Origin: Agarilytica sp045430305
GTDB lineage: Bacteria > Pseudomonadota > Gammaproteobacteria > Pseudomonadales > Cellvibrionaceae
Length of the DNA: 64,000 bases
Assembly (NCBI GenBank): GCA_045430305.1
Contig: JAILXW010000002.1
Span: forward strand, 124,001 to 188,000
Direction: 5' to 3'
The number at the start of each line of letters is the position of its first letter. The first letter of the stretch is position 1. Of this stretch, positions 8,499 to 16,911 are shown piece after piece. The translations under genes were made by a program, and so were the position numbers. The notes below the pieces were generated by a model. The model made no database searches. It was given only the letters and a program-made list of their open reading frames with translations, and had not been told where the DNA came from.

Positions 8499-10049
8499 TT
8501 ATACGAGACGTTTACGTTCGTTTGAGGGTGGAATACTGAGTGACTCTCGGTATTTTGCAATCGTTCGGCGAGCAACTTTGATGCCTTGTTCTTCTAATAT
8601 GCCGGTAATTTTTGAGTCGCTGAGCGGTTTACGTGCATTTTCTGCTGCAATAAGTTTTTTGATGATTGCGCGAATTGCTGTAGAGGAACACTCTCCACCT
8701 GCTTCTGTTGCCACATGGCTAGAGAAAAAATATTTCAGCTCAAAAATGCCTTGCGGTGTATGCATGTATTTTTGTGTCGTGACCCGCGAGATGGTGGACT
8801 CGTGCATTTCTACCACTTCAGCCACGTCGTGCAGCACCATAGGTTTCATGGCTTCAGGGCCGTGATCTAAAAAGCCTTGTTGTTTTTCGACGATGCAGGT
8901 GGCGACTTTGAGCAAGGTTTCATTGCGGCTCTGTAAGCTTTTCAGAAACCAGCGTGCTTCCTGTAAGTTGTCGCGCAAGAAGGTGTTGTCAGAGCTAGAG
9001 TCTGCGCGCTTCACGAGAGACGCATAGTCTGAATTGATACGAATCTTTGGGGCAATTTCTGGGTTGAGCTGCACGCTCCAGCGGTTGTTTACTTTGGCCA
9101 CAAACACATCGGGTACCACGTATTCGGTATTGTCTGTGCCGATGTGCTCACCGGGTCGCGGGTTTAACGCTTGAATGATCTTGATCGCAGCTTGCAGTTC
9201 AGGCTCTTTGATTTTTAGTTTGCGCATCAAGAGCTTAAAGTCACGCGAGCCTAAAACTTCAAGGTAGCTTTCAATAATTTGGCGAGCGTGCACGCTGGCG
9301 AGCGTCTGATCGTCAATTTGGCCAAGCTGAATAAGTAAGCACTCACGTACGTCTTGGCTTGCGACACCTGGCGGGTCGAACTGTTGAACCCGGTGCAATA
9401 CTGCAACTACTTCGTCTAGCTCCAGCTCTTCGTGATCTTGAAGTAAGCCTGAGTGAATGTCTTCAGCGTTTTGGCTGAGCATGCCGTTAGGCTCCACAGC
9501 ATCGATAATCGCCTCAGCAATCGCGGTATCGATGGGGGACATGGGCGTTAAGTTTAGCTGCCAATTTAGATGATCTTGCAGGGTATCTGCCGTTGTGCGG
9601 CGCGCTTCAAAATCCATGTCGTCGGAGTCAGAACGCGACAGAGGTGTGGATGCAGAAGACGCTTGGTATACATCATCCCAATCGGTATCGACGGCTAAAT
9701 CTGTAGGAATGTTCTCAGTGTTCCACTGATCGTCTGCGCCGGGGTCTGTGTCTCGGGTACTGTCATCGGAAGCGCTGGGTTTTGCATTGGCTTCGGCGCT
9801 TGTGTTGCCCATTTCGGCACTGGTTTCGCTATGAGCTTCAGGCGGTGCTTCAGATTGGCTATTGCTATCGCTGGGCCCTGGGCCTTCTGGAATCTCCTCG
9901 TTGACTTCCAGCATCGGGTTGGAATCGAGGGCTTCTTGAATTTCGTTTTGAAGGTCTAAAGTGGAAAGCTGAAGTAAGCGAATTGCTTGCTGCAATTGCG
10001 GGGTCATGGTCAGTTGTTGACCGATTTTCAGCTGTAGAGATTGCTTCAT
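8499..10049 (-). CDS. rpoN: RNA polymerase sigma-54 factor RpoN
   Basis: RpoN recognises -24/-12 promoters and needs an AAA+ activator such as NtrC. The 516-residue protein shows region I (glutamine- and leucine-rich, residues 1-50: LKIGQQLTMTPQLQQAIRLLQLSTLDLQ), an acidic, Ser-rich region II (about 55-155), the core-binding region, and the C-terminal DNA-binding part with the RpoN box ARRTIAKYRE followed by PPSNERKRL. In most gammaproteobacteria lptB lies immediately upstream and hpf downstream. Here zapE is upstream (280-base gap) and ptsN directly follows, while lptB is 30 kb away. Two good sigma-54 promoter matches occur elsewhere in this window, upstream of the nitrogen-linked operons. 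Confidence 0.97.
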   Translation of the reverse strand: MKQSLQLKIGQQLTMTPQLQQAIRLLQLSTLDLQNEIQEALDSNPMLEVNEEIPEGPGPSDSNSQSEAPPEAHSETSAEMGNTSAEANAKPSASDDSTRDTDPGADDQWNTENIPTDLAVDTDWDDVYQASSASTPLSRSDSDDMDFEARRTTADTLQDHLNWQLNLTPMSPIDTAIAEAIIDAVEPNGMLSQNAEDIHSGLLQDHEELELDEVVAVLHRVQQFDPPGVASQDVRECLLIQLGQIDDQTLASVHARQIIESYLEVLGSRDFKLLMRKLKIKEPELQAAIKIIQALNPRPGEHIGTDNTEYVVPDVFVAKVNNRWSVQLNPEIAPKIRINSDYASLVKRADSSSDNTFLRDNLQEARWFLKSLQSRNETLLKVATCIVEKQQGFLDHGPEAMKPMVLHDVAEVVEMHESTISRVTTQKYMHTPQGIFELKYFFSSHVATEAGGECSSTAIRAIIKKLIAAENARKPLSDSKITGILEEQGIKVARRTIAKYRESLSIPPSNERKRLV

Positions 10050-10329
10050 ACTTCGGGTCTAAAGTTAAGTCGAGCCAATGTTGCACGAAAGACCAAAAGT
10101 TAGTACTTCTAGCGCTTGCAGATCTCTCGCGTGCCTTCTTAATGTGCTTAAGTTTAGACCGGCTGTGCGAGGCTAGCAATGATTTTTCAAGAAAATAAAA
10201 GCAAACATTGTGCCGCTTGAAAAGCTGAGCTTTGGTTTTTTGTCAACAGCTTTATAGGAATAGAAGTGGACGGCGCTAGACTGCCCTCTGCTAAGGGTGT
10301 GTAAAAGAAAGTACTCGCGATGTTAGATG

Positions 10330-11460
10330 TTAAGGTTTGTGGGCGCAAGCGAGATAGTCTTTACTCTGCATTTCCTGAATGCGACTTATTGTGCGATCGA
10401 ATTCAAAACTCAGGCGGCCCTTGCGGTAGAGTTCGTGAATTGGTTTTTCAGCGGAGATGATTAGCTTAACATTACGGTCATAAAACTCGTCGACCAAGTA
10501 AATAAAGCGCCTTGCTTGATCATCGTTGGAGGCGCCTAACATCGGTACATTTTCTACAAAAACAGCGTGATATTCACGAGCAAGTTCGATGTAATCAACC
10601 TGTGATCGGGGCCCGTCACACACTGCCATAAAATCAAACCAAACCACGTCTTCGGCTTCTTTTATGGCGGGAATGCTGCGGCCTTCGACTTCTATCTCAA
10701 TGCCTTCACAGATCGCGTCATGGTCTGGCACCAAATCCCAGAAAAACTTCTCCAATGCAGCGTGAGCGTGAGTGTTTGCAGGGGCGTGATAGAGGCTTGC
10801 TTGTTCTAGCGTACGCAGGCGGTAATCGATGCCGCCATCAACATTCACAATGGTGGTGTGTCTGTTGAGTAAGTCGATAGCGGGTAAAAAGCGTGCACGC
10901 TGCAGGCCGTCTTTATATAAGCCTTCGGGTTCAATATTGGAGGTGGCTACCAATACCACACCGCGTCTAAATAGGGCGTCTAATAATCCGGCTAAAATCA
11001 TCGCGTCGGTAATATCTGCAACAAAAAACTCATCGAAGCAGAGTACTTTGAACTGGCCAGCCATTTTTTCGGCGACGCTTTCTAGCGGATCGCTTTGGTC
11101 GGGCAGTTTTTTCAACGCTTTGTGAACACTTCGCATAAAGCGGTGGAAGTGAGTCCGCTTTTTTTCTTCGAAGGGAAGTGCTTCGAAGAAGGTATCCATA
11201 AGGTAGGTTTTGCCTCGCCCAACACCGCCCCAGAAATACAAACCTTGTATTGGGGTGTGGGTGTTTTTCTTGAATATGTTTTTAACTAGATGCAACGCTT
11301 TGTGTGAATTGGGAACTTTTTTTGGGGAAGAAAGCTCCTCGTATAAACCTTGCAAGTGGTGGATGGCACCTTCTTGTGCCTTGTCGTATTCGAAACCATT
11401 CTCGTCAATATCGCGTTGATATCGTTCTAGAGGTGACAAGTGAGACGATGAGTGCGGCAT
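10330..11460 (-). CDS. zapE: Cell division AFG1-like ATPase ZapE
   Basis: The 376-residue P-loop ATPase carries GGVGRGKTYLMD (Walker A, residues 78-85), the Walker B-like FKVLCFDEFFVADI and the family motif TSNIEPEGLYKDGLQR. ZapE associates with the divisome and destabilises FtsZ polymers in an ATP-dependent way. Length and motif order are normal. The gene is read away from zapG, from a 370-base divergent intergenic region. The region downstream to rpoN holds no gene. Confidence 0.95.
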   Translation of the reverse strand: MPHSSSHLSPLERYQRDIDENGFEYDKAQEGAIHHLQGLYEELSSPKKVPNSHKALHLVKNIFKKNTHTPIQGLYFWGGVGRGKTYLMDTFFEALPFEEKKRTHFHRFMRSVHKALKKLPDQSDPLESVAEKMAGQFKVLCFDEFFVADITDAMILAGLLDALFRRGVVLVATSNIEPEGLYKDGLQRARFLPAIDLLNRHTTIVNVDGGIDYRLRTLEQASLYHAPANTHAHAALEKFFWDLVPDHDAICEGIEIEVEGRSIPAIKEAEDVVWFDFMAVCDGPRSQVDYIELAREYHAVFVENVPMLGASNDDQARRFIYLVDEFYDRNVKLIISAEKPIHELYRKGRLSFEFDRTISRIQEMQSKDYLACAHKP

Positions 11461-11830
11461 TACGATAGATTTAAACCTTCAGTTCCAACATGGGGGGTAA
11501 ACTTATGTATCATACTCCTGCAGGTAGAGGCGAGGGTTAGCACTCTAGACTAAAAGCTAAGTTAACCATCTAAGATTGTTACTTATAGCGTTTTAGTGGC
11601 GCGAGAAGGGTCTCCAGCCTAGCGGAGGCAGCATTTTACACATTCATCTTGCCTTGTCAGTAGTAAATCGGAAATGATGGTGTATCGTCTTCAGGCATAA
11701 AATCAAAGGCGAAACCGATGTAAACAGGCGATAATAAGCATTGAGGATTATCATTAAGGGTAATTGTCTGGCGAATCGTCTCTTCCGTTCAGCTTGTCAG
11801 GCGTGAAATAAATTTTATCGGAGATAGTAA
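11461..11830. other. Divergent intergenic region between zapE and zapG
   Basis: No open reading frame here looks coding. It must hold the promoters of zapE (minus) and zapG (plus). The only structure I noticed is a spaced inverted repeat, GATAAT at 11730-11735 and ATTATC at 11747-11752, which weakly resembles a stretched Fur box. A GGAGAT Shine-Dalgarno precedes zapG. Confidence 0.5.
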
Positions 11831-12316
11831 GTGTCATTTTCGTTTGAAGCTTTGGTGATGGTTGCGGCCATTGCACTTTGTATTGGTGGCTTGGTTGGGG
11901 CCATTATCAGCCGTACGTTTATACCGCCAGAAGTGCAAAAAGACCTTGAGGGTAAGCTGCAAGTAACACGTGCTGAGCTCGAGCAGTATCAGCAAGATGT
12001 GGCGCAGCATTTTGCCGATACTTCAAAGCTGGTAACGGGGCTCACTAAGTCCTACAAAGACGTACATGACCATCTGGCTAAAGGCGCGATTCAGCTGACG
12101 AATGCCGAGATTAGTAAAAAAATTCTCGAAGCGGGTGGGCCTCAGCTCGGGCACGAAGCTAAAGATGCGTTGGATGAACTAAGTTTCGAGCCACCAAAAG
12201 ACTGGGCGCCAAAGATGCCAGGACAAGCGGGCACACTTAGTGAAGAGTTTGGCCTAGCCGATACGCCGGAAGAGGTTGGTGTTGAAGCTACAACCGTAAC
12301 TCAAAAAGAAGAATAA
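11831..12316 (+). CDS. zapG: ZapG/YhcB inner-membrane protein (DUF1043)
   Basis: The 161-residue protein has one N-terminal membrane helix (about 5-27, FEALVMVAAIALCIGGLVGAII), then a coiled-coil region with the YhcB pattern QVTRAELEQYQQDVAQHFADTSKLV and YKDVHDHLAKGA. YhcB/ZapG links cell division, envelope growth and phospholipid balance in E. coli. The start codon is GTG, with GGAGAT eight to ten bases upstream. It precedes degS, as is usual, with a gap of about 180 bases. The C-terminal 50 residues are acidic and poorly conserved. Confidence 0.88.
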   Translation: MSFSFEALVMVAAIALCIGGLVGAIISRTFIPPEVQKDLEGKLQVTRAELEQYQQDVAQHFADTSKLVTGLTKSYKDVHDHLAKGAIQLTNAEISKKILEAGGPQLGHEAKDALDELSFEPPKDWAPKMPGQAGTLSEEFGLADTPEEVGVEATTVTQKEE

Positions 12317-12498
12317 TCCTCCCTACGTGTTTTTCTCTCCTGGTGTTCTGGGGGCTTTGCTTGGGTATAGTTTAGCGTGTTGCTTAAACTTGGCTGTTTT
12401 GTGGCGTGCCTAGCGGTGTGTTCTAAGTCTAGATCTCTTGGGGCGCCGTGTACTTGCCCTTATAATCGAAGTATTCATTGACCTGTTGGCCGCGCCTA

Positions 12499-13656
12499 AT
12501 GTCTTCCATTAAATCGTTGTTGTTATTTGTCCGTTGGCCGGTTGCGCTTGGTGTGATCGTGGCGCTCAGTTTGTTGCTGATGTTTCCTGGGCATTTTGCA
12601 GTTCGCCAACCCCTCGATGTATCAACTAACCACGGTTCTAGCGTTTCACGCGGTGATTGGAGTGGGCCAGTTTCATACTCAGATGCGGTTGCGACAGCTT
12701 CCAGAGGTGTGGTGAATATCTACACAAGAAAAGAAGTCGAGCAGCGTGTAAACCCGTTGGTAAACGACCCCATCTTTCGACACTTTTTTAACATTGCTGA
12801 TCTGCCTCGGCAAAAACGGATGCAATCGGCTTTGGGGTCAGGAGTGATTGTCACAACAGATGGGCATATTCTTACTAATTACCATGTGATTAATGGCGCA
12901 GATGAAATCGTCGTGGCCTTGGAAGATGGGCGTAATGCGCACGCCAAAGTGCTTGGCGAAAATCGAGAGCGCGACCTGGCGGTGCTTAAAGTATCTCTAG
13001 ATGATTTACAGCCAGTGAATATCAGTGTCCAAACGCCCAATGTTGGTGATGTGGTGTTAGCGATTGGCAACCCTTTTGGGGTTGGTCAGACTGTGACGCA
13101 AGGTATTATCAGTGCAACCAGCGGTCGAAACCGAGATCTAAATATTTCCGCGTTTGAAGATTTTATTCAAACAGATGCTGCGATCCACCCAGGGAGTTCT
13201 GGCGGTGCTTTGATTGATGTGTACGGCGATCTTATTGGTATTAACACCGCGAATTTATCGCAATCGGGGTCCAGTGGTATTGGTTTTGCCGTGCCGAGCG
13301 ATATCGCGATGCAGACACTCAGCGATATCATTCAGTTCGGTCGTGTGGTTCGCGGTTGGCTAGGGGTAGAGGCAAAACGTATTCGTCCGAGATTAGCGCA
13401 CGAATCGGGTTTGCTCAGTAGTGAGGGTATGGTGATTACTAACACCACCTCAGGAGGCCCCGCAGAGGTTGCTGGCCTCCGGCGTGGCGATATTATTGTT
13501 GGTATTCGCGGCAACCCGGTTCGCGATGCGCGGGATATCGTTCAAACCATTCAGGAATCTCGCCCCGGCGAAACAATTACCATTGAATATATTCGTGCTG
13601 GTAACACGAATTCCCTAGAGGTTGTGTTAGAAGAGCAGCCGAGTGCTGCCAGCTAG
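12499..13656 (+). CDS. degS: Periplasmic site-1 protease DegS/AlgW
   Basis: This is a trypsin-like HtrA protease with one PDZ domain, anchored by one N-terminal helix (about residues 12-32). The triad is H129 (NYHVING), D159 (RDLAVLKV) and S234 (HPGSSGGAL). The single PDZ domain spans about residues 275-375. DegS/AlgW senses misfolded outer-membrane proteins and cuts the anti-sigma factor RseA/MucA. A TTG at 12478 would add seven residues, but ATG 12499 gives the more usual N-terminus. One PDZ and the anchor favour DegS over DegQ/DegP. Confidence 0.94.
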   Translation: MSSIKSLLLFVRWPVALGVIVALSLLLMFPGHFAVRQPLDVSTNHGSSVSRGDWSGPVSYSDAVATASRGVVNIYTRKEVEQRVNPLVNDPIFRHFFNIADLPRQKRMQSALGSGVIVTTDGHILTNYHVINGADEIVVALEDGRNAHAKVLGENRERDLAVLKVSLDDLQPVNISVQTPNVGDVVLAIGNPFGVGQTVTQGIISATSGRNRDLNISAFEDFIQTDAAIHPGSSGGALIDVYGDLIGINTANLSQSGSSGIGFAVPSDIAMQTLSDIIQFGRVVRGWLGVEAKRIRPRLAHESGLLSSEGMVITNTTSGGPAEVAGLRRGDIIVGIRGNPVRDARDIVQTIQESRPGETITIEYIRAGNTNSLEVVLEEQPSAAS

Positions 13657-13853
13657 CGCAGGCCAGTCTTCTGCACTACTTATCTTTTTACATCTTGAAT
13701 CGTTTTGGGTTGGTGCGCTATTTGTATGGCTGTAGTTTAGCGGTGAAAGATATTTGGTGCGTTGAGTAAAGTGTTTGAAGTGCGCACAAATCTGGATCAA
13801 AAACACGCACCAAAAAATCTCTCCGATATTTTTGTGCATCATTTGAGAGCATT

Positions 13854-14798
13854 ATGAACGTTAACGCCCTAAGAGATTTGGTAAAAGAGCACGCGCTCCC
13901 TGACGAGTTTATTAGTACGGTCGAGCGTTGTTATTGTCCGGTGGCTGCATCCATCGCAGAAAAATCCCGAAGTATGCAAACAAGTTGTTTTGTTGGTGTG
14001 CAGGGGTGCCAGGGTAGTGGTAAGAGCACCATGGCAGCATTCTTAAAATCAATTTTGGAAAATGAATACGCTTTAACTACTGCAGTAGTGTCCATCGATG
14101 ATTTTTATCTCACAAAGGCAGAAAGAGAAAAGCTCGCTTGTGAGGTACACCCCTTGCTGGCGACACGTGGGGTTCCAGGGACTCACGATATAGCGCTCGC
14201 GGAACAAACCATGGGCGAACTACGCCAAGCTTTTCATGCTTCTGACTCGCAACAAGTATCAATACCGCAATTCAATAAAGCTTCCGATGACCGCCATTCA
14301 GAATCAGAATGGGCGAAAGCGATAGGTTCCGTTCAGGTCATTATTCTCGAGGGTTGGTGTGTCGGCTTGGGGCCTCAAGAGCCTTCTGAGTTAATTGCAC
14401 CGGCCAATGCATTGGAACAGGAACAAGATAAAGATGCGGTTTGGCGTACGTATGTGAATAACAAGCTTGCAGGCGAATATAGAAAATTATTTTCAGGTAT
14501 TGATTTGTTTGTGGTGCTAAATGCGCCCTCGTTTGATGCCGTATACGAGTGGCGATTATTGCAAGAGAAAAAACTGATTGAAAAAATTGGTGCGAGTGGT
14601 CACAGCTTAAATGGCTTGAATACAATGTCGCCAGAAGATATAAGAATATTTATTTCTCACTACCAGCGGCTTACTGAGCATGCGTTGCAATCACTATATA
14701 AAGAAGCAGACTGGGTCTTGCAGTTGAAGCAAGATCACAGCATAACGTCAGTGATACAAAATGTGAAAAAAACATCTACCTCTGAGGTGACGCATTGA
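13854..14798 (+). CDS. P-loop glycerate kinase (D-glycerate 3-kinase-like)
   Basis: The 314-residue protein is a P-loop kinase with Walker A GCQGSGKS (51-58), the substrate-loop sequence SIDDFYLT (about 83-90) and the HPLLATRGVPGTHD block (about 103-116) characteristic of the plant-type glycerate kinase/uridine kinase-like family. The context argues for D-glycerate as substrate: the next three genes make and break glucosylglycerate, and phosphorolysis of that compound releases glycerate, which this enzyme would return to phosphoglycerate. The phosphorylated position (2- or 3-) cannot be read from sequence. The stop overlaps the TTG start of the next gene by four bases, so translation is probably coupled. 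Confidence 0.82.
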   Translation: MNVNALRDLVKEHALPDEFISTVERCYCPVAASIAEKSRSMQTSCFVGVQGCQGSGKSTMAAFLKSILENEYALTTAVVSIDDFYLTKAEREKLACEVHPLLATRGVPGTHDIALAEQTMGELRQAFHASDSQQVSIPQFNKASDDRHSESEWAKAIGSVQVIILEGWCVGLGPQEPSELIAPANALEQEQDKDAVWRTYVNNKLAGEYRKLFSGIDLFVVLNAPSFDAVYEWRLLQEKKLIEKIGASGHSLNGLNTMSPEDIRIFISHYQRLTEHALQSLYKEADWVLQLKQDHSITSVIQNVKKTSTSEVTH

Positions 14799-15643
14799 GT
14801 TCAGCAGTTTTTGACCCCAAAATAATTGTATCGACGGATTTAGATGGAACGCTACTCGACCACCACACCTATGAATGGCACGCAATGCTGCCAGCACTTG
14901 AGGTCATTAAAGAAAAAAATATATTGTTGGTGTTTAATACGAGTAAAACGCTATTAGAGGCGCGGGCGCTACAATTAGAGCTAGGGTTAGACGCACCAAT
15001 GATCGTCGAAAACGGATCTGCGATAGCTATTCCTTGTGGTTTGGCCGAGCTTTTTAGTGTTTCGGAGCACGATACAGATTGTCAGTTGAAAGAAGGTTTT
15101 GTGGTGAAGCGTTTTGGTAAGGCTCGTTCGGAAATCACCCAATATTTAAGAGGTCAGCGTGAAAAGTTGGGGGCTTTGTTCGAGTCTTACAGCGATTGGA
15201 GTGTTGAGACGATTATGGTTAAAACGGGGTTAGATGAAAAAACAGCTCGTATGTCGAATGCAAAAGAATTTTCAGAGCCTTTCGTCTGGTTGGGAGCGCA
15301 AGAACAATTAGATGATTTTATTGAAAGCGCGCAGAAAAAAGAGTTTCAAGTGTTGCAGGGTGGCCGTTTTTTCCACTTGCTTGGAAATACCGATAAATCT
15401 ATACCGCTCATTTGGTTGCAAGAAAAGATAAAGGGAAGTCTAGGTGTGATGCCTAAGCTTGTCTGTTTGGGCGACAACAAAAATGATGTGAAAATGCTCG
15501 ATGCTGCGGACTTTCCCGTTGTGGTTAAATCCCCGATTTGTGATTTTCCTGAAATTAACGGCAATAACAATACAATATTTACGCAGCAGTATGGCCCAGT
15601 AGGTTGGAATTCCGCTGTGCTAAAAATTTTAGAAAATAACTAA
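14795..15643 (+). CDS. HAD-family glucosyl/mannosyl-3-phosphoglycerate phosphatase
   Basis: This 282-residue HAD-IIB phosphatase has the nucleophile motif DLDGTLLD (D15, D17), the motif II region VFNTSK, and the metal-binding motif LGDNKNDVKML near residue 228. It matches the mannosyl-3-phosphoglycerate phosphatase family in length and layout. Beside a glucosyl-3-phosphoglycerate synthase it most likely removes the phosphate from glucosyl-3-phosphoglycerate to give glucosylglycerate. The start is TTG, overlapping the kinase stop; GAGGTGA seven bases upstream is a strong Shine-Dalgarno that supports it. Confidence 0.88.
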   Translation: MSSAVFDPKIIVSTDLDGTLLDHHTYEWHAMLPALEVIKEKNILLVFNTSKTLLEARALQLELGLDAPMIVENGSAIAIPCGLAELFSVSEHDTDCQLKEGFVVKRFGKARSEITQYLRGQREKLGALFESYSDWSVETIMVKTGLDEKTARMSNAKEFSEPFVWLGAQEQLDDFIESAQKKEFQVLQGGRFFHLLGNTDKSIPLIWLQEKIKGSLGVMPKLVCLGDNKNDVKMLDAADFPVVVKSPICDFPEINGNNNTIFTQQYGPVGWNSAVLKILENN

Positions 15644-15671
15644 AAACAAACAACAATAGGGCGCGCTATAT

Positions 15672-16901
15672 ATGGCTGATTTTTATCAAAATGGCATTAT
15701 CACTACACTACACAATTTGAACCACCGCAATGTAGAAGATATGGAAGCCGAGTTGCTGAGGTTTTCTAGTGCGCGGCCTATGTCATTGGTCTTGCCCTCG
15801 TTGTACTCTGAATTACAAGGGGAGGCGCTACCTCGAATAGTTCAACACTTGAGTGAGGTCAATTATCTTAGTGAAATTGTTATTGGTTTGGATATGGCCG
15901 ATCAAAGTCAATACGAGTCAGCGTTAGAGTTTTTTAAACCCTTGAATCAAGACTTCAAAGTACTTTGGAATGATGGTCCTCGTCTTCTAAAGATTGATCA
16001 AGAGCTTCGTGAAGAAGGTTTGGCGCCAATGGAGCGGGGTAAAGGCCGAAATGTTTGGTACTGTTTAGGGTATGTGTTGGCTTCAGGCAAGGCGGAGTCT
16101 ATTGCATTGCACGACTGCGATATTGTGACCTACGATCGTTCATTATTAGCGAGGTTAATCTATCCCGTCGCCAACCCCAATTTTAACTATGAATTTTGTA
16201 AAGGTTACTATGCGAGAGTGGCAGACGGAAAAATCAATGGCCGTGTCAGTCGCTTGTTGGTGACGCCACTCATTCGAGCACTGAAAAAGACGCTAGGTCA
16301 TAGCGACTATCTGGAATACATTGATAGTTTTCGTTATCCGCTTGCGGGTGAGTTTTCTTTTCGTACCGACGTCATTAATGATATTCGCATACCCAGTGAT
16401 TGGGGTTTAGAAATTGGGGTGCTTTCAGAGTTAAACCGAAACTATGCTAATAATCGTTTGTGTCAGGCTGATATCAGCGACGCTTACGACCATAAACATC
16501 AGGAGCTTTCGCCGGATGATGCGGAGCGCGGTCTCTCGAAGATGTCTATCGATATCGCCAAGGCCTTATTTCGAAAATTGGCCACCAATGGCGTGGTGTT
16601 TAACTCAGAAACCTTTAGGTCAATCAAAGCGACCTATTTTCGAATTGCGTTAGATTTTATAGAAACTTACGACAATGATGCTCGAATGAATGGATTGAAA
16701 GTGGATATCCATGAAGAGGAGTTGGCGGTAGAAATGTTTGCAAAAAATATCTTGGTTGCGGGTCAGAAGTTTCTAGAAAACCCGATGGAAAAACCTTTTA
16801 TTCCAAGTTGGAACCGAGTAATAAGTGCAATTCCGGATATTTTGCCGAGATTTAAAGAAGCCGTTGAGTTGGATATGCAAGAGTTTAGCGGTAAAAAATA
16901 A
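15672..16901 (+). CDS. gpgS: Glucosyl-3-phosphoglycerate synthase (GT81 type)
   Basis: The 409-residue glycosyltransferase is of GpgS type. It transfers glucose from a nucleotide sugar to 3-phosphoglycerate, the first step to the compatible solute glucosylglycerate. The metal-binding DXD motif is DCD at residues 148-150, within GKAESIALHDCDIVTYDR, and the ERGKGRNVWY segment before it is typical. The conserved GEFSFR and WGLEIGVLSEL blocks in the second half agree with the family. The ATG start is 28 bases after the phosphatase. Confidence 0.93.
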   Translation: MADFYQNGIITTLHNLNHRNVEDMEAELLRFSSARPMSLVLPSLYSELQGEALPRIVQHLSEVNYLSEIVIGLDMADQSQYESALEFFKPLNQDFKVLWNDGPRLLKIDQELREEGLAPMERGKGRNVWYCLGYVLASGKAESIALHDCDIVTYDRSLLARLIYPVANPNFNYEFCKGYYARVADGKINGRVSRLLVTPLIRALKKTLGHSDYLEYIDSFRYPLAGEFSFRTDVINDIRIPSDWGLEIGVLSELNRNYANNRLCQADISDAYDHKHQELSPDDAERGLSKMSIDIAKALFRKLATNGVVFNSETFRSIKATYFRIALDFIETYDNDARMNGLKVDIHEEELAVEMFAKNILVAGQKFLENPMEKPFIPSWNRVISAIPDILPRFKEAVELDMQEFSGKK

Positions 16902-16911
16902 AGGCGAGCCT

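Noticed and set aside
9865..10179. 104-codon minus-strand frame overlapping the rpoN start
   Set aside because: It lies in another frame of the rpoN 5' end and leader, with basic, Ser-rich composition typical of a shadow.
11730..11752. Fur box upstream of zapG
   Set aside because: GATAAT and ATTATC are 11 bases apart, too far for the classical overlapping hexamers, and the genes are not iron-related.
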